NCBI GenBank assembly: GCA_020226215.1
Contig: CM035227.1
Location: 27,655,866-27,719,865, forward strand
DNA: 64,000 nt
Reading direction: 5' to 3'
Origin: Sindora glabra
Lineage: Eukaryota > Streptophyta > Magnoliopsida > Fabales > Fabaceae
Part shown: positions 47,633-59,635 of the stretch, in pieces
How positions within the stretch are numbered: the first letter of the stretch is position 1
How the letters are laid out: each line of letters begins with the position of its first letter
Notes under the pieces: model-generated
Told to the model about the DNA's origin: nothing
What the model saw: only the letters and a program-made list of their open reading frames with translations
Databases searched by the model: none
Program-made: the position numbers and the translations under genes

Positions 47633-50489
47633 AGTATCATACAAATAAGCTTTAAGACCTACTTGATGGCATACTACTCAATTCCATACCTTTTCATTCA
47701 CGAAGAGGGAAATTCAATTAAAGGCAAACATATTTACAACTATAAAATCAAAACTTAATTATAACATTTCTAATAGCACTCAATAAAAATCAAAGAAAGA
47801 ATAAAATATGAAAATTTCTTTATGACTCTTATCCAACCTTATTTTTTACAAGTTCATTCTTATTTCTCCAAGATTAGCTTTATTTTTTCAAAAACAAGCA
47901 TGCAAATCTAGTGCATAAGAAGCCATATTAATGTAAATACCCCCATATTAAGAATTGCAATGTAATAAAGGTATCTTAACTAATATTTCAATCTTCCATA
48001 CACATAGCTCAAGTACTCGAATTCATACATACACACATAAGTATAATTGTAAGTAGATTATCCTTCTACATCATGCACAAAATTACTTTCTCAAATTTCA
48101 TAACATAATGAGATAAAATTATGCACCTTCATTCACATTTTTACATAAAAATGTGGTTTATTTACTTGTTTTACCTATTATTATTTGAATTCAAAGCCAA
48201 CTATACTTAACTTACATTATACATATAAGTATAACACTTTTTAGATCCATATAATATATGATATTGTATGATGACAAGGCAGTAATCAACTTTATACTTG
48301 ATTAAAGATGTCCAGAGGGAAATTTCTAACACCTATAGTCGACTATATAGTTAATTACAAAGGTCCAAAGGATAACTTGTCCCCAACCATAGTTAACTAT
48401 AGTTAGCTAGAAGATAACTTTACCTACTAATAATTGAGTCTTAAGCTCGAGAACAGCTATGCTTGTTAGTAGTTGACTATGACGGATTAAAAAATAACTC
48501 TTGATAGTTATAATTGATTGTGTAATTGATAAATATAAGATAATTAGGCTAACATAGACCATAATCCATGACTGACAATCCAACGGTGGGCTTATTGGAC
48601 TAGGATCAGTTTATTGAGGAATAGCCCAAAGACAAGTCATTTAACAATAATTAACTTTAAAGACTCATGAGATGACTACATGATCATTGGTGCATGAAAT
48701 TAACCTAATTGAATGATGAGGGCTAATGAAGCATTGAGTTAGCAGAAAGTTATATACAAAAAGTTCTCTTACTAGGAAATGACTGATCTACCTCTGGCCA
48801 AGAAAATTGATCTATCCTTTTTGAAGTTTCCCTAATAACCATTATAAAAGGTAGTTAAGTACACTTTTCTAAATGATTCCAAACTTTTACCATTCTTTCT
48901 ATACATTTGTTATTCTTTCTCTTGAAATTTCTACTAATTTTGGCATTGAAGGGTCTTAATTCGTGAACGCTACAAGGTTTTATTATAAGTGATCTATTTC
49001 TCATCAGACCACTTATTTTGCCATCACCCTTAGCAATGTACGACTTATCTCCACCATAAATGACCATATTTCTGATAAATGATCACAACAATAATCAATA
49101 ATTTAATCATGAATTGCACATTTTATTAAAATTTCACTGTTCATCTACCAACAACATTCTCAAATCACATAACCATCATACCACATTATAATTAAGCCTT
49201 CAATTAACAACATAATATTTTTAAATAATGAATCTCTTCAAATAAACATTCATTTTAAGGAATTTAATGATATTTTATACAAAATCATCAAAACCTCTAT
49301 AAACACCAAATATGAAACAAAAACCATAAGTCTAGTTAGAATTTAGATAGAATGCTACTCACTTAGCTTGAAAAAAGCTTTAGATGAAGGAATTTGTAAG
49401 TTTCTTACTCTTAATCAATCGAAATCATTAAGTTTCAAGGATAGGGTACCAAAATCCCTTTTCTAAATAAAACCCTTAATTATTTTAAATTAAAAGAGAA
49501 AATAAAGAAAAAAGTTTACAAAGATTGAAGTTTAAGAGGATTTACCCTTTTTAGATTAGAAAACATAAGAAATTACTATAGATTATGACTCCCTTGTTTG
49601 CTATGAGATGATAAAATGGAAGAGGAAGAGGAGTTAATGAGAAGATTGGAAGGGATTGGTAGAAAATTGGAGTTATAAGTGATATAAGGCCAAGGGCATT
49701 TTTGAATAAGTGTCCTAAATCTCTTCCATACTCATTTATTTACCTCTAAATGCTTGTAACCTTTAATTATTTTGTTTCATTCATCCTTTCTTAACTAATT
49801 CACTCAAAACTCTCATTTCAAATTCATTTAAATAAAAGAAAAGTAATTTTATTACATATTTCTTTATGTTTATTTATTTTTCTTACACAAAAATATTTTA
49901 AGTTTTAAAGGGTCATAGCAAGGAGGAAGAAGGCTAAGTGATATTTGTAAAGGTGTTGGTGAAAAACTATGAAAAAAAAAGAATATGTTATTGGTTAGCC
50001 TTCCTTTTCTTTGTCATTTTTCTAAACTTGGTTTTTACCATATTAAAGGAAATCATATAGGAAAGTTTGATTAATTCATTTTAAAAAGAATTGAATATAG
50101 TTTAATTTTGGTGGGAATTAAATTTGTCTTAATTCTAATAAAGATAATTTTGATAGGAATAAATAAACTATAATGACTAAGCAAAAATAAATATTAAAAT
50201 GTATAATTTGTAATTGTCACATAGGATGACATGTAAGATCACATTAGTTAAATTTAACCTCAATTAAGAGGGAAGACTTCATTACAAATTATTTAAAATT
50301 TTTAGATTTAATTACACAAATTAAAATTGTAAGGATAAAATTATAAATTCAGTGAAATTAGAAAGACTAAAACCTCTATTTTTTGCCTTTAATATATTGA
50401 TATGTGAATTTATATTGACAATTTAACATCTATTAACCTTCATAAATTAGAAATTTCAAAGTAAAATTATATATTGAATCCTTATACTC
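47633..50489. other. Intergenic or old LTR-like DNA, no recognisable gene
   Basis: The minus-strand frame 48,855-49,067 (70 codons) has no domain I recognise. The segment 48,300-48,620 has repeated TAGTTAACTATAGTTAG and GTAGTTGACTATGACGG-like phrases, in the manner of LTR U3 regions. No TG...CA boundaries with a duplication could be set, so this stays unassigned. Confidence 0.4.
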
Positions 50490-50997
50490 AAAGGTACAAA
50501 TAGATTAGGATAGGCTAAGATTTACCATAAATAAGTCAAACTTATTTTTTAAAATATTAATTTAAGTATGGCTTGTTAACTTATATAAGGCTAAAATCCA
50601 GGTTAGCCTTACTTATTAAAAAAGTTCAATCTGATTTGTTAGTTTATTTATAAACTTATTTGTATAAATAAGTTTTTAAATATAGTAATACACTGAAACT
50701 TTCTTAAGACTTAAAATAAAAATATGTATTAAAATATTATATATTATGTATGTATAATTTATATGTATATATTTTATATTATTTATAAATATATTAATAA
50801 TTAAACAAACTAACTTAATAAATTTACGAGCCAAGTTTAAAAAAGATAAGCTTAATCTATTTATTTAAATATGTTTATTTGTTAGCCTTAGCCTAATTTA
50901 CTTAAGTAGAATTATTTATTTAAATCAGGTTAAGCTAGGCCTGAAGTAGAATAAGCCATAAGTCCTTTATAAGTTATTTAACCTACTTATACCTCTA
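50490..50997. mobile_element. Nonautonomous hAT-like element (MITE)
   Basis: The left end AAAGGTACAAATAGATTAGG and the reverse complement of the right end, AGAGGTATAAGTAGGTTAAA, are imperfect inverted repeats. The subterminal regions contain AGGCTAAG, AAGGCTAAAAT and GCTAGGCCTGAAGTAG motifs typical of plant hAT-related nonautonomous elements. It is noncoding and about 508 bp long. It directly abuts the copia remnant. Confidence 0.5.
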
Positions 50998-51029
50998 TTG
51001 CTACCCATTAATTAAAGAAAAATGAATTA

Positions 51030-51199
51030 AAAATTAAACTCATTTATTATAAAGTTTTAACATTTGATTAATTTATCCTATAAATATGGGTTGTATAATT
51101 CATTCTAAATATAGTTGAATAAGATATTCTCCTCCTTTTCATAATATTCTTTTATCTTTTTCTTTAGTTATTTCTCAAATGTTTATTAATTTTATAACA
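51030..51199 (+). repeat. 5' LTR remnant of the copia element
   Basis: It aligns with the 3' half of the right LTR: CCTATAAATATGGGTTGTAT, ATATAGTTGAATAAGATATT, and the end TTTATTAATTTTATAACA. The shared CCTATAAATATG is the probable TATA box. The first about 130 bases of the LTR are missing or unrecognisable. Confidence 0.75.
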
Positions 51200-51789
51200 C
51201 GTTATCAACATGATTGCTTTCCTAAGTTTGCTTTCTCAAGTTTTTGCTATCTCATTTTAAAAGTATGATCACTTTCTCAAACTTTTATTTTTCTATAAGA
51301 CTTGTTAAGTTTTATAATCTACTCTCTTTTATTCTATTTGAATAATTTGAGATTCTTATTCTTTTAAAAAAAATAAATTGGTCATCTTTCTTATTCTTTT
51401 AGTTATGTGAGCCTTGTTTTTATGCTTATACTTTGATATTAACTTCTACTTTCTATGCATCCATCTCACCTTTGTAATGTTAATTTCAAAGATTGTGATT
51501 ATCTATATCATCATGTTCCTTTCATTAAAATTTGATTAATGATTTAGCTTTTTGCCCCTTTGCATGACATTTATTCTTCATGAACTAAGTATAAATTATG
51601 TAATTTTGATTTGCTAATGATTTATTCATATCCTATGCATTCAAACTATATTTTATAAATTGAGTATATAAACTATAAATGCAACTATCTTCATACTAAT
51701 TTTATCACTTAATTTCTACAACATTGGATGTTACCTAACTTATTTTATATTTATATAATAGTACTAAAATGTTAATTCTTGCAAAACTT

Positions 51790-52850
51790 AAATTTGTGGC
51801 TTTTGACATTATGGGGAAGAATTATTTATCTTAGGTATTAGATGTTAAGATTTATTTAAATGCAAATGATCTTGAAGATTCTATCAAAGAAGGAAATTAA
51901 GTATCTAATCAAAATAAAGCCAAAGCTATGATCTTTCTTCATCACTATCTCCATGAAGGATTAAAAATTAAGTATCTTATGGTAAAAGACCCACTTATTC
52001 TCTAAAATAATTTAAAAATATATATATGATTACTAGAAAATTATTATTTTTCAAATCAAAATAAAGAAAAAGCTATGATCTTTCTTCATCACTATCTCCA
52101 TGAAGGATTAAAAATTAAGTATCTTATGGTAAAAGACCCACTTATTCTCTAAAATAATTTTAAAAAAAAGATATGATCACTAGAAAATTATTATTTTTCT
52201 AAAAGCCTACTATAAGTGGATGCATTTAAGGTTACAAGATTTTAAAACTATAAATGAGTATAACTTTACAATATTTAAAATCAATTCTTAACTGAAATTA
52301 TATGGAAAAAAATCACCAATGAAAATATGTTAGAAAAAATATTTTCCATTTTCCATGCAACCAATTGGCTCTTATAATAGCAATATCAAGAAAAAGATTT
52401 CAGGAAATATTTTAAGTTGATTTCTTATTTTCTTATAGTTGAACAAAATAATAAACTTTTAATGAAAAATCATGAGTCCTATCTAGCTAGCTTTACTCTG
52501 TTCCCTGAAGTGAATGTAGCAAAATATGACTATTTTACTTATAGACAAACTCATGGCCATAAACGTAGTGGTAGTTATGGTCGAAATCATAGGCGTGGTC
52601 ATGGTCATAGATGTGATCGTGGTCGTGGTTGTGATTCTTATACCAAGAACTCAACTCCCCACCAAAAGTGAAAAAATAAAGAAAATAATGATAAAGAAAA
52701 AGGTGGATAAAATAATAAACATATTGAGAACATATCTTATTATTGTGGTGGCAGAGATTATTGGTCTTGTACTTATCATACACCAAAGTATCTTGTTGAC
52801 CTTTACCGAAAATTTCTTAAAGAAAAAATATAGAGACAAATTTTACATGT
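51790..52850 (+). pseudogene. copia gag remnant
   Basis: The readings KFVAFDIMGKNYLS and VLDVKIYLNANDLEDSIKEG (51,790-51,897) are the conserved N-terminal copia gag block. Later, PEVNVAKYDYFTYRQTHGH and an Arg-His-Gly-rich stretch (52,500-52,620) precede a degenerate zinc knuckle (YYCGGRDYWSCTYHTPKYL, about 52,739-52,795). Stops and frame changes are frequent. The tandem duplication at 51,910 lies within it. Confidence 0.75.
51910..52203. repeat. 147-bp tandem duplication within copia gag
   Basis: CAAAATAAAGMMAAAGCTAT recurs at 51,910 and 52,057. The copies run collinearly through CATCACTATCTCCATGAAGG and CTTATGGTAAAAGACCCACT to ACTAGAAAATTATTATTTTT. Only a few differences separate them, so the event is younger than the decay of the element. 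Confidence 0.93.
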
Positions 52851-53679
52851 GAAGAAGGTAACTCTAATCATAGTTATATTGATGCCACTTGCTCGAATGT
52901 TATTGAATTTTTTTTGTTGATTTTGATGGAAAATTGATCACTTAATTAGTGATGGAAATATCTAAAAATAAATTTCTTATATTTTACTTTTAGTGTATTT
53001 TCTAAAGTAATAAAGAATTTGCTTTTAAGATTATTATCTTTTTAAATATATTTTTACATTTTTAAGTAATATTTTCTTGTATTGTTTATTGATATTTTTG
53101 TTTTAAAGTATGAGTTTTCCTTTAGTTAGTAACAATGTGAATAATGAAGATATACATCTCACTAATAGTGCAATGACTCATACAATTCCCAAGGATAAAA
53201 GACATTTTTCTTATTTAATAATATAAGAAGCTAATGTTAATATTATATCTAGTACTACAAATTAAATTAAAGGCTTTGGAAAAGCTAATATTTTGTTACC
53301 TAGAAGAATAAAATTACACATCGATAATACATTATAGTCTACTAAATCTTACAGAAACTTATTAAATTTTAAGGATATCCATCAAAATAGATATCATACC
53401 GAGATAACAAATAAAGGAAATATTGAATATCTTTACAGCACTAGTATAATCTCATATAACAAATGTATATATGAAAAATTACTTGCATTTTCCTTTAGTT
53501 TGTACTATACATATATTAGTATAATTGAAACATATGTTATCATAAAATAGAAGTCTACAGATTATGAGAAGTTTGTTATTTAGCATGATCGATTAGGCTA
53601 TCCTAAATCAATTATGATGTGAAAAATAATTAAAAATTAATGTGAGCATCCATTGTAGATTTAACATATTCTTTAATCT

Positions 53680-54290
53680 AAAATTTTTTCATATGCTACT
53701 TATTCTCAAGAAAAGTTAATTATTCAATTATCATTGATAAAAATTAAGAGTGAATCTCTTACATTTTTGGATCATGTATAACATGATATTTGTGGATCAA
53801 TTCACCCACCATGTGGATTATTTAGATATTTCATGATTTTAATTGACGCATTAACTAAATGGTCATATGTGTCTTTGTTATCATCTTACAATCTAGCATT
53901 TGCAAGATTGCTTGATTAATTGATTTGACTATGAGCACATTATCTTGATTATCCAATTAAGAAAATATAACTTGATAATGCTGATGAATTCACTTCTCAA
54001 TCTTTCAATGATTATTGTATGTCTATTGGAATTAATGTTAAACATCCTATAGCATATGTTCATACATAAAATGGTTTTACAAAATCATTCATTAAGCGTC
54101 TCAAATTAATTACAATACCATTACTTATGAAATCAAAACTTCTAGTTTTTACTTAGAGATATGCAATTTTGCATGCTATAGCACTAATTCACATTAAACC
54201 AATAAGTTATTATAAGTCATCCCCTTTACAATTGATTTTTAGTCAAGAATCTAATATTTCCCATTTAAGTTTAGATATGCAGTATATATC
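53680..54290 (+). pseudogene. copia integrase remnant
   Basis: Recognisable are the start of the catalytic core (HDICGSIHPPCGLFRYFM, then DALTKWSYVSLLSS), the second acidic position (LDNADEFTSQSFNDYC, near 53,970), and the third region NGFTKSFIKRLKLI, where the usual Glu is replaced by a Lys-containing reading. KSSPLQLIF matches the integrase tail. Several in-frame stops are present. Confidence 0.8.
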
Positions 54291-55079
54291 CCAATTACTC
54301 TACTACAACGAACTAAGATGGGTCTTCAATGAAGGTTAAAAATATATGTTGGATATGAATATTAATTTATAATAAAATATTTTAAACCATTAACATAGGC
54401 ATTTATTCATGGCTAGATTTATTAATTATCAGTTTTGATGAATCAATTTTCCTAATATTAGAGGGAGAAAATGATCAATTGAAAAAAATAGTTAGAATAA
54501 ATTATCATTATCTTATCTTAATCCTTCTACAAAATAATGTGAACTAGAAGTTCAGAAGATAATTCATTTGTAAGGTTTAGCCAATAAATTACCAAATGCA
54601 TTCATTGACCAAAAGAAATAACCAAATCACATATACCAGTTACTAATACTCTAATTAAAATTGATATCCCTATTGGATAATCTACTATTGCAAATAAATC
54701 TAATGCACGCATGAGTATGGCAGACCTATTGGTTTCAAAGATAAAAATCCTTAAAAAAGAAAAGGAGCTAAGAACTAAGATGGTCAAATCAAAGATATGG
54801 ATGTGGTAACTCTAAAAGAGTCCTCAAACAAAATTATTATTTCAATTCCAAAAGAAACTCAAGTACCTGAAGTTAAAGAAAATAAAGAGATCTCAATAAA
54901 TTATATTATGAATGAAATATGATGGAACCAAAATGAAGCTAACCTTGATGATGTTTTTATATATAATATAGTGTGTGATATAATAAATGATGATGAGGTT
55001 CATGAATGAAAGTTTATTAAGGAATGCAAATAAAAAGATGATTGATCAAAATAGAAAGACATGATTGGCTCAAAATTAA

Positions 55080-56000
55080 ACTCTTTTATAAAGAAAGAAG
55101 TTTTTAGGACCTCTAATTTATACACTAGAAAATGTAAAGTCAATTTGATACAAATGGGTTTTTGTGCAAAAATGAAATAAGAATGGTGAAATTGTAAGAT
55201 ATAAGGCATGACTTGTTGATTAAAAGTTTTCGTAAAGACCTAACATTAATTATGAAAAGACATACTCATATATGGTGGATGTAGCTTCTTTTTGGTATTT
55301 AATTAGTTTGACAGTACATGAAGGACTCAATTTGTGCCTAATGGATATTGTAACAATTTATTTATATGACTCACTCAATAATAATATTTATATAAAACTT
55401 CTTGAAGGTTTTAATTTGCTTGTAGTATACAATTCAGATTCTCAAAAAGATTACTCAATTAAATTAAACAAATCTCTTTATGGATTGAAATAATTTGGAT
55501 GCATGTGGTATAATTGCCTTAGTGAATATTTATCAAAGGAAGGATACAAAATGACCTTATTTGTCTATATATTTTTATAAAAAGATTTAGAATGAGTTTA
55601 CTATAATTGTTATTTATGTTGATAACTTAAATATTATTAAAACTCCTAAAGAGTTTTCAAAAGTTATAAATTATTTAAAGAAAGAATGTGAAATGAAGGG
55701 ATTTAGGAAGGATAAAACTTTGCTTTGGATTACAAATTAAACATTTAAAGAATGAAATTTTTGTACATTAAAAAATTTATATAGCAAAGGTGCTAAAATA
55801 GTTTTATATGGACAAGTCATGTCTATTGTGCATCCTAATGGTTGTAAGGTTACTAAATATGAACAAAGATCCCTTTAGACCTAAAAAAAAAGATGAAGAA
55901 CTACTTGATTTAGAAGTACCATATCTTAGTATAATTGGAGCACTAATATATCTTACTAGTCATACACTTGTTAATTTATTAGTAAGATATAGTTCTTCAC
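55080..56000 (+). pseudogene. copia reverse transcriptase remnant
   Basis: YKWVFVQK (55,150) opens the domain. The block MVDVASFWYLISLTVHEGLNLCLMDI (55,272-55,349) holds the position usually occupied by the first catalytic Asp, and KLNKSLYGLK (55,462-55,491) is a copia hallmark. YVDNLN (near 55,615) stands where the YVDD catalytic motif should be and has lost one Asp. Stops follow in several frames. Confidence 0.85.
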
Positions 56001-56179
56001 CTATATGAAGGCATTGGAATTGGGTTAAGCATGTACTTCATTCTTTTAAAGGTATGATAGATATGAGTTTGTTTTATATGAATATACCTAAGTTAGACCT
56101 AATTGGTTATACAAATGTAAGATATCTGTTTGACCTTTATAATGGTTGATCACAAATAGGCTATTTCTTTACATGTGAA

Positions 56180-56600
56180 GGTACAACCATTTTATAGTAA
56201 TTTATGAAACAAACTATAATAGCCACATCATCTAATCATATAGAAATTTTAGCAATACATGAGATAATTAGGGAATATGTTTGGTTGAGATATGTGATTC
56301 ACACATATAAGAGACTTCTGGTTTATCTTCTAGAAAAATAATTCTTACTACCTTATATGAAGATAATACTGCCTGTATCACTCAACTAAAAGAAGGGTAC
56401 ATTAAAGGAGATAGAATAAAATATATTTCACTAAAATTCTTTTTCACTTGTGATATTTGAAAGAATGGTTATATAAATATTCAACAATTCATTCAAGTGA
56501 TAATCTAACAAATTTGTTTACTAAGGCACTTCCCATTACTATATTTAAAAAACTAGTCCATAATATTAAAGTTCTTCAACTTAAGGATTTTTAATTGATA
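56180..56600 (+). pseudogene. copia RNase H remnant
   Basis: The readings TIIATSSNHIEILAIHEIIRE and VWLRY (56,215-56,297) match the copia RNase H domain. The terminal part has readings equivalent to the usual NIQQ...SSDNLTDLFTKALP block (56,476-56,540) and LVHNI..LQL, spread over frames. The polypurine tract and 3' LTR follow. Confidence 0.75.
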
Positions 56601-56752
56601 TTGTCATGAGGGAAAATTAATATGCATTGTACATTTTTTTCCTTCATTATGATTTTTATCCTACTAGGTTTTTCCTGGCAAGGTTTTTAATAAGGTAGTA
56701 TCTTATTTCATATTATAATTAAGTACTCTTTTATATAGACATCCAAGGGAAG

Positions 56753-57056
56753 TGTTATAAATAATTATTAAGTTTATCAAATGTGGATGTCCATAGGTCA
56801 AACGTTATACTTTCAATTATGATTAATTATTAGATCAGATGTTATATTCTCATTATGATCAATTATTAAACTTTAATTCTATTTATGAATCATCATTCTA
56901 AAATTATAATATTTAATCAATTGCCCTATAAATATGAGTTATATAAATTATTCCAAGTATAGTTGAATAAGATATTCTTCTCTTTCTTATAATTCTTCTT
57001 TATCTCTTTCATATCTTTCTTTAGTTGTTTCTTAAGTATTTATTAATTTTATAATA
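56753..57056 (+). repeat. 3' LTR of the copia element
   Basis: Starts TGTTATAAATAATTATTAAG after the polypurine tract and ends TTTATTAATTTTATAATA (ATAACA in the 5' LTR). It is 304 bp long. It contains CCCTATAAATATGAG as the TATA region and a pyrimidine-rich stretch (TTCTTCTCTTTC) near the 3' end. Confidence 0.8.
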
Positions 57057-57129
57057 TCATTAAAATTATCCAAATTTATACATAGTTGTATTTTTATAAT
57101 TTAAGTTTATGGAATATCTATGTATTGTT

Positions 57130-57325
57130 AACACATATTAGCTCAACTGGTTATAAAAATCCAAATAAGATCATTGTAACTCCCTTTAATTATAGATTTG
57201 AATCCTTTTCAATGCTAGTTATTTTGTTTGGTAGGCTATCCTTTTAAGGAGATCCTTAGCACTTAGCAGTTAATTAAGTCGTTGCCTCTTGACTCAATTA
57301 TATCACTCCAAGAAGTAGCGTATTA
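57130..57325 (+). mobile_element. SINE-like segment
   Basis: TTAGCTCAACTGGTTA (57,138-57,153) closely resembles a tRNA A-box region, and AGATTTGAATCC (57,194-57,205) resembles a B box at suitable spacing. A GC-richer body follows to about 57,325. No clear poly-A tail or target duplication is visible, so this could also be a tRNA-like fragment from another element. Confidence 0.35.
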
Positions 57326-58754
57326 AAGAATTTTTTTACTTGCAAAGATCGTTTTCGAATTTGAATATTATAAATTTTTATGTGCAAATATTTTTACTTA
57401 ATTTTGATATTTTATTTTTTTAATTTATCAAATTTTATATTTTAAAAAATCATTACTAATATGTTTTAGATATACCTTAAATACTATTTATTTATCTTTC
57501 ATCAAATTAAAATATTTGATAGCATCTTTTATGTGTAGTAGTAACATTCAATAATACCTTTGAGAATTTTATTTATTAATATCATAAATTAGAATTAAAA
57601 TTATATATATTATTATGTGACTTATTAATTTTATTATTAAAAAAATTAAATATTTTCTTCAACAAGTTTTTTACAACTTTTTACCATCTTTTCATCTTAT
57701 GAATTATTTCATTTGCTCATTATTATAATGTTATTTAATCAATTAAAGTATATATATCGAGTAATCTAAACATGTAATTTAGGTGCAGGAGAATTGTCAT
57801 CCATGTATTTGTAAAAGGATAATATTTAAGTAAAATTTCTTAATATCATCATCCATAATTCCATAAAATAGCAAAATTTAAGTATTTATTATAAGGTTTG
57901 CAATTAAATCATTATATGTGTATTAATTATTTCATTTAAAAAATAATTATAATATTAATTGTTATTATAATTATCAAATTTTAATTATCAACTATCATTA
58001 ATAAGTAAATTAATAGACATGTCATAATTTATTTAAAGAACTTCATAACAAACACTTAAGTTTATTTCGCATTAAAATCTTCTAGAATTAATTTTATTTC
58101 ATTTTAAAAGAAATAATTTTGATTTATTTATAAATAAAATTTATTATTTATAAATTATATAAAAAATAATCATTTTAATTCATTTACAAATGGTTGAAAC
58201 GTATTAAAAATGTATGAAATTCAATTAAAAATAAAATTTGATGGTAACATAGTAGATACAATGTTGGAAAGAGAGTTAATTTTTTTATATAATATATGTT
58301 TTAGACTAAATAAAATGAATCCTAGTGAAATTCTTATTAAATTTTATAAATTTTATAATGACATAAATATAATTAAAATAAAAATTATAAATAAAATAAA
58401 ATGAGTATAAAGTCAAATTATTTTTAAAAAATTATTTAAAAATAAAATAAAAATTTATTTTTGATTATGTGTTTAAAAACTTTATCCTTTGTAAAAAAAT
58501 TAAAAATAAAAATTTAATGATTTATAACTTTTTGGGCTTAATTTATATGACCTTTATTTTTTGAGTGAGGAACCCAATGCAAGCTTTAATAAGAATTATT
58601 TCGTGTAAGCCCAATAGAGTTACTAATAAAATGGTCCTATCTTTATTTCTCCTTGGGTCGTTACTCATTGTTATATTTCTTGTACTTTTAAATCTCACAA
58701 CTAATAGGAAGAAGAGTTTATGATTTTTTTACCTCTAATCAGCATAAGTTCTTA
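57326..58754. other. AT-rich intergenic DNA
   Basis: No recognisable gene. The plus-strand frame 58,210-58,404 is short, Lys/Ile/Asn-rich, and follows base composition. Confidence 0.5.
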
Positions 58755-59190
58755 GGGGTCATTCAGTTCATATGAAAAATAAGTTTTTGCAAGAATCTAA
58801 ACTTTTCAGGAAGCAACTTCCCATGTGAATTTTGCGGGAAGTCCTTAAAGTTGTTTGGTTAATGCTAAAGAAGTAACTTCTTATGTTTTATTTAATTCAA
58901 CTTTGAACTTTTTAAAAAGTATTAATAAAATAATTATTATGTTCTTGATATTATTATAATTCAAATTAATAAATTTTAGTTGTTATTAAATAAAATTAGT
59001 GAGGATAATTTTATCTTTATATTAATAAAGAACACATGAAGTAAAATTTATCTAAGGGAGGTCGGAAGCAACTTCTTATGCTTTATAGAAAGTAAAATTT
59101 CATAAAAAGTTTCATTCTTTTTAATTGTTAGATAATGAATAATCAAACAATCTATTCTTTTATTTCCCAAGAAATAGGACTTTTTATCAA
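58755..59190 (+). mobile_element. MITE of the GGRGTCATT family, best-preserved copy
   Basis: It starts GGGGTCATTCAGTTCATATG and carries the blocks shared with the copies at 12,172 and 19,520: GTAACTTCTTATGTTTTATTT, TTCTTGATATTATTATAATT, TAAATTTTAGTTGTTATTAA, ACACATGAAGTAAAATTTA, GATAATGAATAATCAAACAA and TTTCCCAAGAAATAGGA. The right end is not sharply defined. It is noncoding. Confidence 0.6.
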
Positions 59191-59635
59191 TCTTTTAGTA
59201 ACTATGTGTGATCATTGTAAAAGTCGAAGTTAAGATTCTCTTATTTCATTCTAAACTAAAAAATAGTTGCATTTACGGATGGCAATTTAATGCATCCTTA
59301 ATAGGTATTCTTAATTTTTCCCTTTTTAAATATGGATATAAGATCTTGAAAATGGATATGGATACCTATTTGGGGATCTATATGAAGATTTTATCATGTG
59401 CAAGTACAAATATAGATATTATACTATCTAACCTTTCTCATATCCATATTATGTAATATATAATTAAATAATATATATTAATATATCTTTATACATAAAT
59501 TTGATTATATAATAAAAGATAAAACTACTTTTTAATTCAATTAATTATGATGTAAAAAGTTTTGATAAAAATATAACCTTTTAGATAAAAACCTTAAAAG
59601 GTTTTATCAAAGAAAGCCTATTAGGGTTTGTGACC

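Larger units (their letters stand above)
51030..57056 (+). mobile_element. Ty1-copia retrotransposon, decayed
   Basis: The order of protein remnants is gag, zinc knuckle, integrase, reverse transcriptase, RNase H, which defines Ty1-copia. The 3' LTR is at 56,753-57,056 and the matching 5' LTR remnant at about 51,030-51,199. After the 5' LTR comes CGTTATCAACATGA (51,200-51,213), placed as a primer-binding site. CCAAGGGAAG before 56,753 is the polypurine tract. The 5' LTR lacks its first part, so no target duplication can be tested. All coding parts carry many stops. A 147-bp stretch of gag is duplicated. Confidence 0.88.

Noticed and set aside
48855..49067. 70-codon minus-strand frame in the unassigned 47-50 kb segment
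   Set aside because: Considered as a retrotransposon protease fragment, but no catalytic motif and no neighbouring pol domains support it.
52526..52852. Val/Ile-rich frame and its minus-strand counterparts over copia gag
   Set aside because: The Arg-His-Gly-rich gag reading in the neighbouring frame (52,417-52,671) is the meaningful one.
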